A DNA stretch of 44,509 bases, taken from the NCBI GenBank assembly GCA_910588405.1, contig CAJUPT010000021.1, positions 1-44,509 of the forward strand, written 5' to 3'. Below, piece after piece: positions 34,123 through 42,552 of the stretch; within the stretch, counting starts at the first letter, position 1; each line of letters opens with the position of its first letter. Both the position numbers and the translations under genes were made by a program. Below the pieces are notes generated by a model. It did not search any database. It was not told where the DNA came from and saw only the letters and a program-made list of their open reading frames with translations. The stretch comes from an uncultured Lachnospiraceae bacterium (lineage in GTDB: Bacteria > Bacillota > Clostridia > Lachnospirales > Lachnospiraceae).

Positions 34123-34169
34123 TCAGACTTCCTCCTTGTCCGGAGGGGGATAACCCCTCCGGTTATCCC
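34123..34169 (-). promoter_or_regulatory. Mutually exclusive hairpins before replisome organizer
   Basis: On the minus strand GGATAACC can pair with GGTTATCC (8 bp, 5-nt loop). CCGGAGGGG can pair with CCCCTCCGG (9 bp), which uses part of the first stem. CCTCC can also pair with the ribosome site GGAGG. The three helices cannot coexist, as in a switch or attenuator. Confidence 0.55.
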
Positions 34170-37100
34170 TTAATAAACCACCTTGCTTCCGTTTTCTGTT
34201 TTTATAATATCCAGATTCTGCGGGAACCTGGCTTTCATCATCGGGTCATGGGTGATCGCCATAATCTTAATCCCTGTATACCGCCGCTGGATGGTTTCAA
34301 GGGCATCGCAGTAAGCTTGTATCCCCTCGGCATCAAGGAAAGGAGGCTCGTCTATAAACAACATCCCCAGCTGGATCCCGGCAGACGATGATTTGATTTC
34401 GGCAAGAGCAAGGATTACCGACAGGGAAGATTTCACCTTTTCCCCGCCTGATTTGGACAAATAAGGCAGTACGGCTTTCCCATATTCCTCAATGAAAATA
34501 TCCAGGGAAGCCTTTTCCTTGCCGCTCTTCTCCAGCTTTTCCAGCCTGAACTCCACGCCCATCTTGCCGCCGGTCATCTGCCCCAGGATGGAATTAGAAG
34601 TAGCTGTCAGCTGAGGGATAACAGATCGGATAATCTGATGGGGGACGCCGTTCTGGCTGAACGCGGCTTTCAAAATGTCATAATCCGCCGTTTCCTTTGC
34701 GTATTCCGTCTGCCTCTCCTGCAACGCCATGATCTCCTTTTTCAGTTCGGAAATCTGATCAGCCTGCTGCCGCAGGGCGCCGATCCTCATCTGCTTTTCT
34801 TTTACCAGCGCATTGACGGCATCCACCTCCGCATCCATCCTTGCGACAATGCTGGTAAGCTCCTCCATACCGCCGATTGACAAAGCCTCTTTGTCCGCCT
34901 CTGCCTGCTTCCCCGCAATCTCCACATCGATCTCCGCTATTTCCGCGTCCAGTTCCAACACCCTGCCCATGGCTGTGACCTTCCGTTCCTCCGCCACCGG
35001 CAGCTGCTTTTCTTTTTCGAGCCATGGCTCAAGCACTGTGATTGCGCTAAGCATCTGCCCATGCTCTTTGAATGCTTCGGCATACCGGTCACGCTCCTGC
35101 TCTGTCTCAGCAGCCTTTAATTTGGCCGCTGCGAGCCTTTTTTCCGCTTCCAGTATATTTGACTGCAAATGCTTCAAATCAACCTTTAAAAGGGCGATTT
35201 TGCCTTCCCTCTGGTTAATGGCCTCAAGCTTTTCCAAATAGGGCTCCAGATCGGCAACCTGCTTTGATGCCGCCGCCACTTTCCCGGCGTCAAAAGGTAT
35301 CCCTGCCAGCTGCTTTTCCAGATCGGCAATCTGCTGGCGGAGCGGTTTCGTCTGTTGCCCATGCGCTTCCTTCAGTTTTGCATAACGTCCGGGATAATCT
35401 CCAAGAGCCTGTTCCGCGGAGATCGCATCCGCCAGAAACCCGCATTTTGCCTGGGATATATCCACACACTCCACATTAGAAAGCAGCTCCGCTTTCTTTT
35501 TGAGGCCGTCTTCTTCAGTTTTCAGGCGTTTTACATCTGAATCATATTGCGCTCCAGCCTGCTGCAGATCGTATTTTGCCTGTATCAGCTTCTGTTCCAC
35601 CGCCCGGTATGTACGTTCCTGCTCATATGCCTCATCCAGCAATTTCTTCTGCCGCTCATATTCGGCGGCGTTTTCTTTGATGACCACATCCTGATCCGTA
35701 GGCTGCGTCCATGACAGCTCGTTCTCCTTCTGCTTTACCCTCGCTTTAAAAGCGTCAATGGCTTTTTGCTCCGATTCTGCCTGCCTCGAAAAGGTTTCGG
35801 TCTCCCGCTCCTTCGCTGAATATAGGGCTGATTCCCCGGCCAGCTTCCTTTCACGTTCCATAAGGGCGTTATACTCCGCAACCTTCCCCTCAATCTCCTG
35901 CCGGTCGCCAAGGATAACCGAGCAGCTGTCTATGATTGCCTGCTGAGCGGCTCTATTTTGGCCTGTAGCGTCCTTTTTCGCATTCAGCATAGTAATAGCC
36001 GTCAAAAGCTTTTCATGCCTTTCCGCGGCCTCCTGCCGGTTTGCCAGAAGCAGCTTATTCTTATCACGCTCCGCGATCTTCGCCTGCAAAACATTTTCAT
36101 ATCCCGCAAGTTCCGTCTGGCAGCTGTTTAGTTCCTCATCCGGGTTTCCAAGGCCGGAAACCGTATTGTTATGGATTTCTATCTCTTGTTTCAGTTTACG
36201 GTTCATGTCTCCATTTTCTTTTGATTTACCCTGGGCAATCTTTTCCATGGCCTGATAGATGCCCAGGCCAAGAAGCGTCCCAAGGACTTCCACTCTTTCC
36301 TCCGGCTTCGCCTGTAAAAAGAGGCCATATTGATCCTGCATGATCAGGGCACAGGATTTGAATGTAAAGCTGTCCATGCCGACGATATTCAGAATTTCCC
36401 GCTGGGTATCGTTATACCGTTCTTTGGAGCAATCCTCCCAGCTGCCGTTGATAAAACACGATATGCTCAATGTACCTTTTCCAGATCGGGCTCTTGTCCT
36501 GGTCACCCTGTATTTCTTCTCCCCGATGCGGAAAGTAAACATGATAGAGCCGCCACGCACTGACGCATCATTCCTAAGCCACGGAGATATCCCTGTGCCA
36601 TTTTTAATGACCCCCTCCCTCGGCTGCTCATAAAGGCAGTCAATAATAGCATCCATGAACAGGCTGCTTTTCCCTGCCCCATTCTGCCCATTGATCGTGC
36701 AGAAAGTGATATCCTCAAAATTAAAAGTTTCGTTCTCATAATTACGGTAATTCCTAACCGAAATTTCCACCGGCTCAAAGGCTCCGGTATTGGCAGCTGC
36801 CGGCATGTTGGCTTCCGCCTCCGCGATGATCGGCCTGGCCTTCAGAACCAATTCCTGAATTTTTTCCGGCGGCACCTGTTTTTCCTTGAGATATTCAATG
36901 AGGTTAGCTTCCGGATCGGTCGCATTGGCAAGCTTTTTCCGGTTCGCGAATCTGTCGTCGCCAATTTCATCCGGCAGAACCAATGCCATAAAAGCTCCGT
37001 CGTTGAGCAGTTCCCTTTGTAACAACGCCCTATTCAACGCTTTGTTATTCTCCATAGAGCAGCTGTATTGAATCCTGACAATCTTGTCTTTTATGGCGCC

Positions 37101-38027
37101 GTTATGCCGCCAGTAATTGCATGCCACTTCATCCATGTTCCCGATATTAATTGCCGTGATATCTTTATCCGTGAATTTGAAAGTGATAAATTCCCTGATC
37201 GGAGTATTATGGAATATACTCTGCCAGACACCAGTCGGATGTACCTGGTGTATCCAAAAGCCCCGCTCCTGCCCCTCGTCATTAAAATTCAAGGCATTTA
37301 TAGCGCCAGCATAATACCAGTCATGCGACAACATCTTCTGAGGCCTGTGGATATGCCCCAAAGCTACCAGATCATACCCCGCCGCCAACAATGTTTCCTG
37401 CGGAATAACCGGTTCAAACTGCGTCAGCAGCATCGTCTGCCCGCTCTCCATGTTGCACCCAGGGACGGTATAATGCGCCATGAGAATATTCTTCCTGTCC
37501 GGCCTGCACTGCGCTTTCATGCCAAGAACGATATCCGAAAGTTCCTGCGTGAACACCTCGTTTTCTTCCTCTTTGGAAAGCCCTGGGTGTTTTGCCCTGT
37601 AAAACCCGCTGTCAAATCCCGGAAGAACCGCTATATCAGCATCGTCAAACATAAGAACCTGCGGCGTGGTGACAACATGAACATTCGGAACATCCCTGAA
37701 CACTTCCGTGAGGACATTGAATTGGCCGATCCCGTCATGGTTAGGCGTCCCACGCATGACCACCACTCTTTTAGAAACCGCTGCCAGTTCCCGGATATAA
37801 TGGACTGCCGTAATGATCTCATCACAGCACCTGTCAGATAAAAGACGTCCAACATGGAATATGTCACCGGAAATCAGCGAATAGTCCGGTTGCTCCTCCT
37901 TTGCCACTTTTATCAGTTCATCCAGGCAGCGCTTCGTATCTTCCGTCCGCAGATTTACGCCATTCCTTACCGGGCTCCTGAATGTCCCAAGATGCCAGTC
38001 GGCCGTTGCCAAAACTTTAATTTTCAT
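34170..38027 (-). CDS. SbcD-SbcC (Mre11-Rad50) fusion protein
   Basis: One 1,285-residue chain combines both halves of the SbcCD nuclease. Residues ~1-330 are a calcineurin-like phosphoesterase with DWHLG (~10), SGDIF (53), GTPNHD (93), AHYTVPG (184) and GHIHRP (224). Residues ~420-1285 are Rad50-like: Walker A GQNGAGKSS (447-455), long coiled coils (~600-1110), signature SGGEKVKSS and Walker B LFIDEPP (~1225). Between the coils a CX7C (854 and 862) stands where a zinc hook CxxC is expected. Usually two genes encode these. It may act in end resection or recombination-dependent replication. Confidence 0.9.
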   Translation of the reverse strand: MKIKVLATADWHLGTFRSPVRNGVNLRTEDTKRCLDELIKVAKEEQPDYSLISGDIFHVGRLLSDRCCDEIITAVHYIRELAAVSKRVVVMRGTPNHDGIGQFNVLTEVFRDVPNVHVVTTPQVLMFDDADIAVLPGFDSGFYRAKHPGLSKEEENEVFTQELSDIVLGMKAQCRPDRKNILMAHYTVPGCNMESGQTMLLTQFEPVIPQETLLAAGYDLVALGHIHRPQKMLSHDWYYAGAINALNFNDEGQERGFWIHQVHPTGVWQSIFHNTPIREFITFKFTDKDITAINIGNMDEVACNYWRHNGAIKDKIVRIQYSCSMENNKALNRALLQRELLNDGAFMALVLPDEIGDDRFANRKKLANATDPEANLIEYLKEKQVPPEKIQELVLKARPIIAEAEANMPAAANTGAFEPVEISVRNYRNYENETFNFEDITFCTINGQNGAGKSSLFMDAIIDCLYEQPREGVIKNGTGISPWLRNDASVRGGSIMFTFRIGEKKYRVTRTRARSGKGTLSISCFINGSWEDCSKERYNDTQREILNIVGMDSFTFKSCALIMQDQYGLFLQAKPEERVEVLGTLLGLGIYQAMEKIAQGKSKENGDMNRKLKQEIEIHNNTVSGLGNPDEELNSCQTELAGYENVLQAKIAERDKNKLLLANRQEAAERHEKLLTAITMLNAKKDATGQNRAAQQAIIDSCSVILGDRQEIEGKVAEYNALMERERKLAGESALYSAKERETETFSRQAESEQKAIDAFKARVKQKENELSWTQPTDQDVVIKENAAEYERQKKLLDEAYEQERTYRAVEQKLIQAKYDLQQAGAQYDSDVKRLKTEEDGLKKKAELLSNVECVDISQAKCGFLADAISAEQALGDYPGRYAKLKEAHGQQTKPLRQQIADLEKQLAGIPFDAGKVAAASKQVADLEPYLEKLEAINQREGKIALLKVDLKHLQSNILEAEKRLAAAKLKAAETEQERDRYAEAFKEHGQMLSAITVLEPWLEKEKQLPVAEERKVTAMGRVLELDAEIAEIDVEIAGKQAEADKEALSIGGMEELTSIVARMDAEVDAVNALVKEKQMRIGALRQQADQISELKKEIMALQERQTEYAKETADYDILKAAFSQNGVPHQIIRSVIPQLTATSNSILGQMTGGKMGVEFRLEKLEKSGKEKASLDIFIEEYGKAVLPYLSKSGGEKVKSSLSVILALAEIKSSSAGIQLGMLFIDEPPFLDAEGIQAYCDALETIQRRYTGIKIMAITHDPMMKARFPQNLDIIKTENGSKVVY

Positions 38028-38467
38028 ACACCAAACACCTCCTTTGCCTTTTCCATTACACCAATCATATGGCTCAGCTGCTGTTCCAAATCTTTAAAGA
38101 CAGAATCCTCAATGCCACAGAAATCAATCGCTTCCCTGCCCCATTCTTCCCCGACAAAAAGAATATTTCCCATAATCGGGCATCCATGCCGATCAGTCAT
38201 ATAAAGATAACTGCCTACCAAATTCGGCTCGTTCTCCTTTAATCTGCCTTCCTCATCAATCAGCATACTCACACACTGGCCCGGTACTTTGGTAGGATGA
38301 CCCGCCATATTCAATTCCGTGTAAAGCCTCTCAGGCATAACATGTTCATAAATGCGGCAATTGTTTCCAATCAAATCCCGCAATACTTTATTTTGTTCCG
38401 CATAATTCCCTTCCGGGAAGTCATGTGTTGAAATTATATTGTCTGTGGTAATTCTGATCAGCTTCAT
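38024..38467 (-). CDS. DUF3846-like protein
   Basis: The 147-residue product begins MKLIRITTDNIISTHDFP and has a central VPGQCVSMLIDEEGRLKENE and LVGSYLYMTDRHGCPIMGNI segment, the pattern of DUF3846 proteins in Clostridia elements and phages. The role is unknown. I start at 38467, whose ATG overlaps the upstream stop (ATGA). The end overlaps the SbcDC start by 4 bp. Confidence 0.65.
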   Translation of the reverse strand: MKLIRITTDNIISTHDFPEGNYAEQNKVLRDLIGNNCRIYEHVMPERLYTELNMAGHPTKVPGQCVSMLIDEEGRLKENEPNLVGSYLYMTDRHGCPIMGNILFVGEEWGREAIDFCGIEDSVFKDLEQQLSHMIGVMEKAKEVFGV

Positions 38468-39498
38468 CTCGCCGCACCCCCTCTCATCTGCTCCCTTACT
38501 ATCTTCTGGCATTTATAACAGAGCGGCCTGCCAAACTTGTCTACGGAATAATCCCAGACATTCTGCGCTACTGGCTCCCCGCATTTATCACAATAAAAAT
38601 CATTCGCGCGTATTTCATTGTCCCCATATGCTGGATCCCGCTGCGCTGGTGGTTCTTGACGCGTGCCCTCCCCATCGACAAGATAAGTGCCATCAATATA
38701 CTGGTCAAAATCCTCTCCGTCAGTGGCCTCTATGGCGGCCATATGGTTGTCCGGAACCCTGCTTTCAATCTGCTGGATGCTGGGAGCGCTTCCAAACAGC
38801 CTCTGCGAAGAATGGAACATGCTGCTGATCGCCGCTTTTTTCACTTCATCATGGTTCATGTTTGGCACCAGATAAGCCACAACGAAAGGCTTCTTCAATT
38901 CCTCCAGCGTATATGTCCCCTTAATATGTAACGCTGTCCGGATAGCCCCATTTAAAGCTTTGGCCTCGCATATCTGGGGCAGATGTTTCATGAACTCAGC
39001 CCGCTGCCGATCAGTCATTCCCGGAATCACATTGTTTACGATGATTTCATGGGTATCTTGCACTATCAGAATTTCACCAGTAAGCTGCGGAACCAAGATA
39101 GTCACACGAAACGCCACATCACGGTTCCCACACATACCACATTGCACGATTTTTCCTACATTCTGGTTAACAGCCACACATTTCTGGCAAGTGCTGGGAA
39201 TAACATGTTCACTCGAAGCCGTTTTAATTCCAGCGCCATTTGCCAGCTTATTTAAGCCATTTTTAGCAATAGCATACAGCTCTGGTGTCGCAGGGTGGAA
39301 TTCTCCCGTCTTTTTATCCGTCCAGCCATTTTTCGCCTTTTGCTGGATATAAACTTCGCTTTTGCTGGGATTGGTTTCCAGTTTCACCTCCTGAATAACA
39401 GGTGACATGATATCCGGCACCTGGACAATCACATCTGTGTTGCCCAGTAAATTGTACTTATCTACCGGATACCGTTTTGAAATGGATAGTTCATACAT
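38464..39498 (-). CDS. Phage recombination-associated protein with zinc ribbon
   Basis: The 344-residue product has HPATPELYAIAKNGLNKLAN near residue 65, a pattern shared with phage annealing/recombination proteins. It also has two cysteine sets: CQKCVAVN..VQCGMCGN (~105-125) and a C-terminal ribbon CDKCGEPVAQNVW...CYKCQK. It sits just before the SbcDC-type gene and leads the DNA-metabolism block. An annealing or DNA-binding protein is likely, but the exact family is not recognised. Confidence 0.55.
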   Translation of the reverse strand: MYELSISKRYPVDKYNLLGNTDVIVQVPDIMSPVIQEVKLETNPSKSEVYIQQKAKNGWTDKKTGEFHPATPELYAIAKNGLNKLANGAGIKTASSEHVIPSTCQKCVAVNQNVGKIVQCGMCGNRDVAFRVTILVPQLTGEILIVQDTHEIIVNNVIPGMTDRQRAEFMKHLPQICEAKALNGAIRTALHIKGTYTLEELKKPFVVAYLVPNMNHDEVKKAAISSMFHSSQRLFGSAPSIQQIESRVPDNHMAAIEATDGEDFDQYIDGTYLVDGEGTRQEPPAQRDPAYGDNEIRANDFYCDKCGEPVAQNVWDYSVDKFGRPLCYKCQKIVREQMRGGAAR

Positions 39499-39534
39499 AG
39501 ATTTTTTCCTCCCATATCATATTTTTGTGTTGAT

Positions 39535-39846
39535 TTATAAAGCAGGAGATGTTACAATATGGGTGCGTGTGTGGGTGCCATGGTTTATTACCGGGCACTC
39601 ATTTTCCATATTGTAGACAATCCTGCACAAATCCATAGTCAATTCAGATAACGCAGCGTTCCTGACATATTCCACGACCAGTTCTATAAAATACCAACGG
39701 CGCAAAACCTGAATATGCCCTTCACGCTCACCGATACGGATCTGCTTCTTCAGTGCGTATTCCACGGCCTTCTCAAACCGGCTATCGGTTATCCTGAATC
39801 CCAGCCGCCGATCTATTTCCTCTTTCCTTACTCCGTTTGTATTCAC
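39535..39846 (-). CDS. Hypothetical protein
   Basis: The product of ~103 residues starts VNTNGVRKEEIDRRL with GTG at 39846, which is 9 nt after GGAGG. An ATG at 39870 lacks any site. It is basic, with a helical RRWYFIELVVEYVRNAALSE segment, and overlaps the next gene by 65 bp. Function unknown. Confidence 0.5.
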   Translation of the reverse strand: MNTNGVRKEEIDRRLGFRITDSRFEKAVEYALKKQIRIGEREGHIQVLRRWYFIELVVEYVRNAALSELTMDLCRIVYNMENECPVINHGTHTRTHIVTSPAL

Positions 39847-40063
39847 GCCGTTCAGCCTCCAAAACATCAAAAATATGGTGAATCACTTTATACGCCGCCA
39901 CACAGGTCAGCAGGTTCAGAAGATACTCCCCACCCATGGCCTCATACCCCCTTTCCAGATATGCCGCATATACAGCGCATTTACCCACGGTGTATGTAAC
40001 GGCCAGTGTCAGCCCCAGTTCCGCCAGGCTCCTCCACCGGCCCGGCCCTTTCCTTTTCCTCAT
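39782..40063 (-). CDS. Small membrane protein
   Basis: The 93-residue product has two likely membrane helices (LGLTLAVTYTVGKCAVYAAY and YLLNLLTCVAAYKVIHHIF), with a basic N-terminus and an Arg-rich C-terminus. It overlaps the gene on its left by 65 bp. A superinfection-exclusion role is possible in the early region, but a holin is less likely this far from the late end. Unknown function. Confidence 0.55.
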   Translation of the reverse strand: MRKRKGPGRWRSLAELGLTLAVTYTVGKCAVYAAYLERGYEAMGGEYLLNLLTCVAAYKVIHHIFDVLEAERREYKRSKERGNRSAAGIQDNR

Positions 40064-40064
40064 C

Positions 40065-40247
40065 TCACACCCCCAAACTTTCCGGCTCCCAGTTAAATGT
40101 CAGCTGGTTTGTCCCTTCCTCCACCTTCAGAAGCCTCTCAGCCTTCTGCCGTTCCTGCCTTGCGACTTCCTCACAGTCGCAGGTTTCGTTCGAATCAAGA
40201 TTCGCTCCACATTTGGGGCATGTCCAATATATTGTTCTCCGTTTCAT
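40065..40247 (-). CDS. Small zinc-finger protein
   Basis: The 60-residue product starts MKRRTIYW with GGAAGGAG upstream. It contains CPKCGANLDSNETCDCEE, a Cys-rich finger, then a charged helix. Part of the string of small genes after the early regulators. Unknown role. Confidence 0.55.
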   Translation of the reverse strand: MKRRTIYWTCPKCGANLDSNETCDCEEVARQERQKAERLLKVEEGTNQLTFNWEPESLGV

Positions 40248-40269
40248 CCAATCTCCTTCCAAAAATTTT

Positions 40270-40449
40270 TTACCACCATTCAATGCTTCCCGAATCCGTT
40301 TCGTGGTAATGCCACCAGCGGCCGCTGTCATATTCCACACACAGGATATCTGCCTCATCCCGCCAAACTTTTGCGATACTCCCTTCCGCCCAGCTTCCAA
40401 ACGCCTTTTTATGCTCCTCCATACATTCTTTTGCCATCTCAAAATCCAT
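40270..40449 (-). CDS. Small hypothetical protein
   Basis: The 59-residue product starts MDFEMAKECMEEHKKAFGSW and ends with a Trp-rich strand (YDSGRWWHYHETDSGS..WW). The ATG at 40449 has GGAGG 11 nt upstream. Unknown function. Predicted to be small and soluble. Confidence 0.5.
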   Translation of the reverse strand: MDFEMAKECMEEHKKAFGSWAEGSIAKVWRDEADILCVEYDSGRWWHYHETDSGSIEWW

Positions 40450-40474
40450 AAAACTCACGGCCTCCACCTCTTTT

Positions 40475-40723
40475 CTATTTGCTGCCGATGACCCTATCCA
40501 CATCCTCGAGGGGGATACCATATATATTTGCGAAAAAATATTTATTCGCTTTTCCTGCCTTCATTGGAAAGTACCCATTTTTCACAGCCCATTTATTCAC
40601 GTCACGAATGGTTTCATATGCCGAGTTCCTACTACACCCAAGAAGCTTCGACACATCTTCCTGCGTAACATACGGTTGTGGCGCTTTCCGCAAAACACCA
40701 GGCGCTTTATCTAAAGACTCCAT
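40475..40723 (-). CDS. Excisionase-like HTH protein
   Basis: The 82-residue product has a MerR/Xis-type helix-turn-helix (YVTQEDVSKLLGCSRNSAYE, then TIRDVNKW) and a short wing. Small proteins of this type guide excision by the integrase in Firmicute elements. No integrase is in view. It lies after the early XRE genes, consistent with an early-expressed excisionase or a regulator. Confidence 0.65.
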   Translation of the reverse strand: MESLDKAPGVLRKAPQPYVTQEDVSKLLGCSRNSAYETIRDVNKWAVKNGYFPMKAGKANKYFFANIYGIPLEDVDRVIGSK

Positions 40724-40741
40724 ACAATTCCTCCCCTCGTC

Positions 40742-41218
40742 TTATAAATTTTTTCTTACCCAGACTTTCAAATCCTGGGTAAGCCTCTCCAACTCATCCA
40801 GATATGAAAGTATCCTTTTCAGATCCCCCATTTCATCCTCGGAGATCACCCCGTCTTCTACAATATCCAGAAAAAGTTCCCTGTTTTTCGCCAGCTTCCT
40901 GAACGCTGATATTGCCCTGACCGAAATGCGATCCAGATCCTCGACTGACACTTTCTGCATATTACACCCCAGCGGGCATAACTCGGTGCAGTAATAATTC
41001 TCCAGTTCCGGAGCGTTATACAGAGAAGCCATTTTGATTACCACTTCCGGCGGTATGATCTTCGTGTATCCCAGCTCATAATCAGAAAGCGACGAAGCTG
41101 ACACACCAAGGTATTCTCCCGCCCACTCTTTTGAATAAAGCTTTTCGTTGTACTGTGCGGCCTCTATCCTTGCTTTGCAGAACGGATTATCCGCGGCTTT
41201 TGTAGGACGCCTTCCCAT
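40742..41218 (-). CDS. XRE-family regulator with extra C-terminal helix region
   Basis: The 158-residue product carries an XRE helix-turn-helix (EWAGEYLGVSASSLSDYELG, near residue 30) and then CTELCPLGCNMQK, a four-cysteine cluster that may bind metal. The helical C-terminus (DLDRISVRAISAFRKLAKNR) could dimerise. Family fits phage early regulators. The ATG follows GGAGGTGAAAGG. Role in lytic/lysogenic control is inferred. Confidence 0.7.
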   Translation of the reverse strand: MGRRPTKAADNPFCKARIEAAQYNEKLYSKEWAGEYLGVSASSLSDYELGYTKIIPPEVVIKMASLYNAPELENYYCTELCPLGCNMQKVSVEDLDRISVRAISAFRKLAKNRELFLDIVEDGVISEDEMGDLKRILSYLDELERLTQDLKVWVRKNL

Positions 41219-41262
41219 TTATCCTTTCACCTCCATCCTCTATACTGTATTTGTGGATGAGC

Positions 41263-41451
41263 CTACGACTCGATCAGCGTGGTTAAATCCACCTCCAACG
41301 CTTTCGCAAGCTTTATTGCCATTCGGACACTCGGGTTCTTCTGTCCCGATTCCAGATAGCAAATACTGGACTGCGCTACCTGCGCTTTTTTGGCCAATGC
41401 CGCTTGGGAAAGGCCTCTTTCACAACGTAAATTTTTTAAATTCACTTTCAT
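41263..41451 (-). CDS. Cro-like XRE protein
   Basis: The 62-residue product is a minimal helix-turn-helix: LRCERGLSQAALAKKAQVAQ, SSICYLESGQ, then a helical end. Position right after the lysogeny control region and minus-strand direction fit a Cro-type early regulator. The ATG has GGAGG 2 nt upstream, with ATTATAAAGG further out. Confidence 0.75.
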   Translation of the reverse strand: MKVNLKNLRCERGLSQAALAKKAQVAQSSICYLESGQKNPSVRMAIKLAKALEVDLTTLIES

Positions 41452-41520
41452 ACCTCCATCCTTTATAATATGTTGCGAGGTTTGACACCCCGATTAGTAG
41501 GAACAAACCATATTCAAAGT

Positions 41521-41733
41521 TTACTGCACCAGCCTCATGTCCACCTCCAATGCGTCGCTGATCGCCTTCATCGTTTTAGCCGGTACGATTGTCCTGCCGT
41601 TAATAATGGAAGAAATGTAGGTTCTTGACAGCTGGGTTTCCTGACTCAAATCCTCCAAAGTCTTACCCAGCACAAGCATCTGAACCTTACACTGCTTCCC
41701 CCATGGTGATAACTCACGTTTTTCCCGTTTCAT
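41521..41733 (-). CDS. Cro-like XRE protein, first lytic gene
   Basis: The 70-residue product has an XRE helix-turn-helix (LEDLSQETQLSRTYISSIIN) after a basic N-terminus. It is the first gene leftward from the control region, so it is probably transcribed from the main lytic promoter. The ATG has AAGGAG 7 nt upstream. It may act as Cro or antirepressor on the operators at 41874 and 41903. Confidence 0.75.
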   Translation of the reverse strand: MKREKRELSPWGKQCKVQMLVLGKTLEDLSQETQLSRTYISSIINGRTIVPAKTMKAISDALEVDMRLVQ

Positions 41734-41955
41734 TAACTCACTCCTTCCGTATTTTTTACTTTAATTATTTGCAATAATGTGTTAGAATGAAGATGTGTGA
41801 ATAATTTCCAGTGTTTTGAATTAGGAAATTATTGTTTTAATGATTACTTGCAACTTGTTATGATGATATATTATCACCTAATTAGGTGAATATCAATATT
41901 TTCAACCCTTTTAGGTGAATTTTGTGTATTTCCACAAAATATTACGGTGTTTTTT
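41734..41955. promoter_or_regulatory. Lysis/lysogeny control region with operators
   Basis: Between the divergent genes lie a perfect 16-bp palindrome TCACCTAATTAGGTGA (41874-41889) and a related half-perfect copy (41903-41918). TTAGGTGAAT repeats at 41882 and 41911, 29 bp apart. TATTAT at 41869-41874 is a plus-strand -10 abutting the first operator; its -35 is unclear. A 10-bp inverted repeat AATAATTTCC/GGAAATTATT (41800-41809 and 41824-41833) lies farther left. Confidence 0.7.
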
Positions 41956-42183
41956 ATGTATAATTCACAAAATATTGCCAAAAGAATAAAGTCCAGAGCC
42001 AAACAACAAGGAAAACCGTTAGGGGAAATGCTTTCATCTTGCGAATTAGGTATAAATACTATTTCAAAAATGGCAAAAGGAAATGATATCTTAACCCAAA
42101 ACTTTGCCAAAATCGCCGACTACCTTGACTGCTCTGTGGATTATCTGCTTGGTAGGACTGATAACCCGGAAATTAACAAATAA
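41956..42183 (+). CDS. XRE-type repressor, module 1
   Basis: The 75-residue product has an XRE helix-turn-helix (NIAKRIKSRAKQQGKPLGEM, then LSSCELGINTISKMAKG) and a C-terminal KIADYLDCSVDYLLGRTDNP segment. It starts at the ATG at 41956, with a weak GGTG site; a TTT-ATG start at 41947 is less likely. It is the first rightward gene after the control region, the expected place of the lysogeny repressor. It lacks a peptidase domain. Confidence 0.75.
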   Translation: MYNSQNIAKRIKSRAKQQGKPLGEMLSSCELGINTISKMAKGNDILTQNFAKIADYLDCSVDYLLGRTDNPEINK

Positions 42184-42202
42184 AAAGACGGAGGATATTA
42201 TA

Positions 42203-42442
42203 ATGTTAAATCCAAATAACAAAGATCTCTCTTGGACTGAATATCTTGAAATGGTCGGCTCTACTACTTACTATCAAGAACATCATAAAATCCTTGAAAA
42301 AATTAGTTCCAATGGAACACTCGGTTCTGATGAATGGAATGAAGCTTCTGCCGAGGCCATTATCAAGGCCGTTGCTGCTATGATAGAAGCGAATAATACT
42401 GCGCTTCTAACTGAGATAGAACAGCTGAGAGACGACTCCTAA
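42203..42442 (+). CDS. Small acidic orphan protein
   Basis: The 79-residue product (MLNPNNKDLSWTEYLEMVGS...) is acidic and helical, with two amphipathic segments (EHHKILEKISSNGTL; AEAIIKAVAAMIEANN). The ATG follows GGAGG by 8 nt. It is in the same operon as repressor 1. Its 3' end overlaps a minus-strand ORF over ~65 bp. Could be a repressor cofactor; unknown. Confidence 0.6.
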   Translation: MLNPNNKDLSWTEYLEMVGSTTYYQEHHKILEKISSNGTLGSDEWNEASAEAIIKAVAAMIEANNTALLTEIEQLRDDS

Positions 42443-42551
42443 TATCATCCGTAAATGGAGTGCCAGGGGTAATACTCTGTATAAGGCTGCGTATTCTGTC
42501 TATCCGAATGCGCAAAAGTACAATAAGCTCATCATTATATGCATGAATCAT
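42378..42551 (-). CDS. Small antisense ORF between repressor modules
   Basis: An ATG at 42551, 6 nt after AAAGGAG, opens 57 codons on the minus strand to a TAG at 42378. It starts at the edge of the shared leader of module 2. The product is helical (IRIDRIRSLIQSITPGTP) and overlaps the plus-strand gene's 3' end convergently. Coding status is uncertain; the good ribosome site is the main support. Confidence 0.45.
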   Translation of the reverse strand: MIHAYNDELIVLLRIRIDRIRSLIQSITPGTPFTDDIRSRLSAVLSQLEAQYYSLLS

Positions 42552-42552
42552 A

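Noticed and set aside
39782..40063. Two-helix membrane protein considered as a holin
   Set aside because: It is in the early region far from the tail-end where lysis genes lie, and no endolysin is adjacent.
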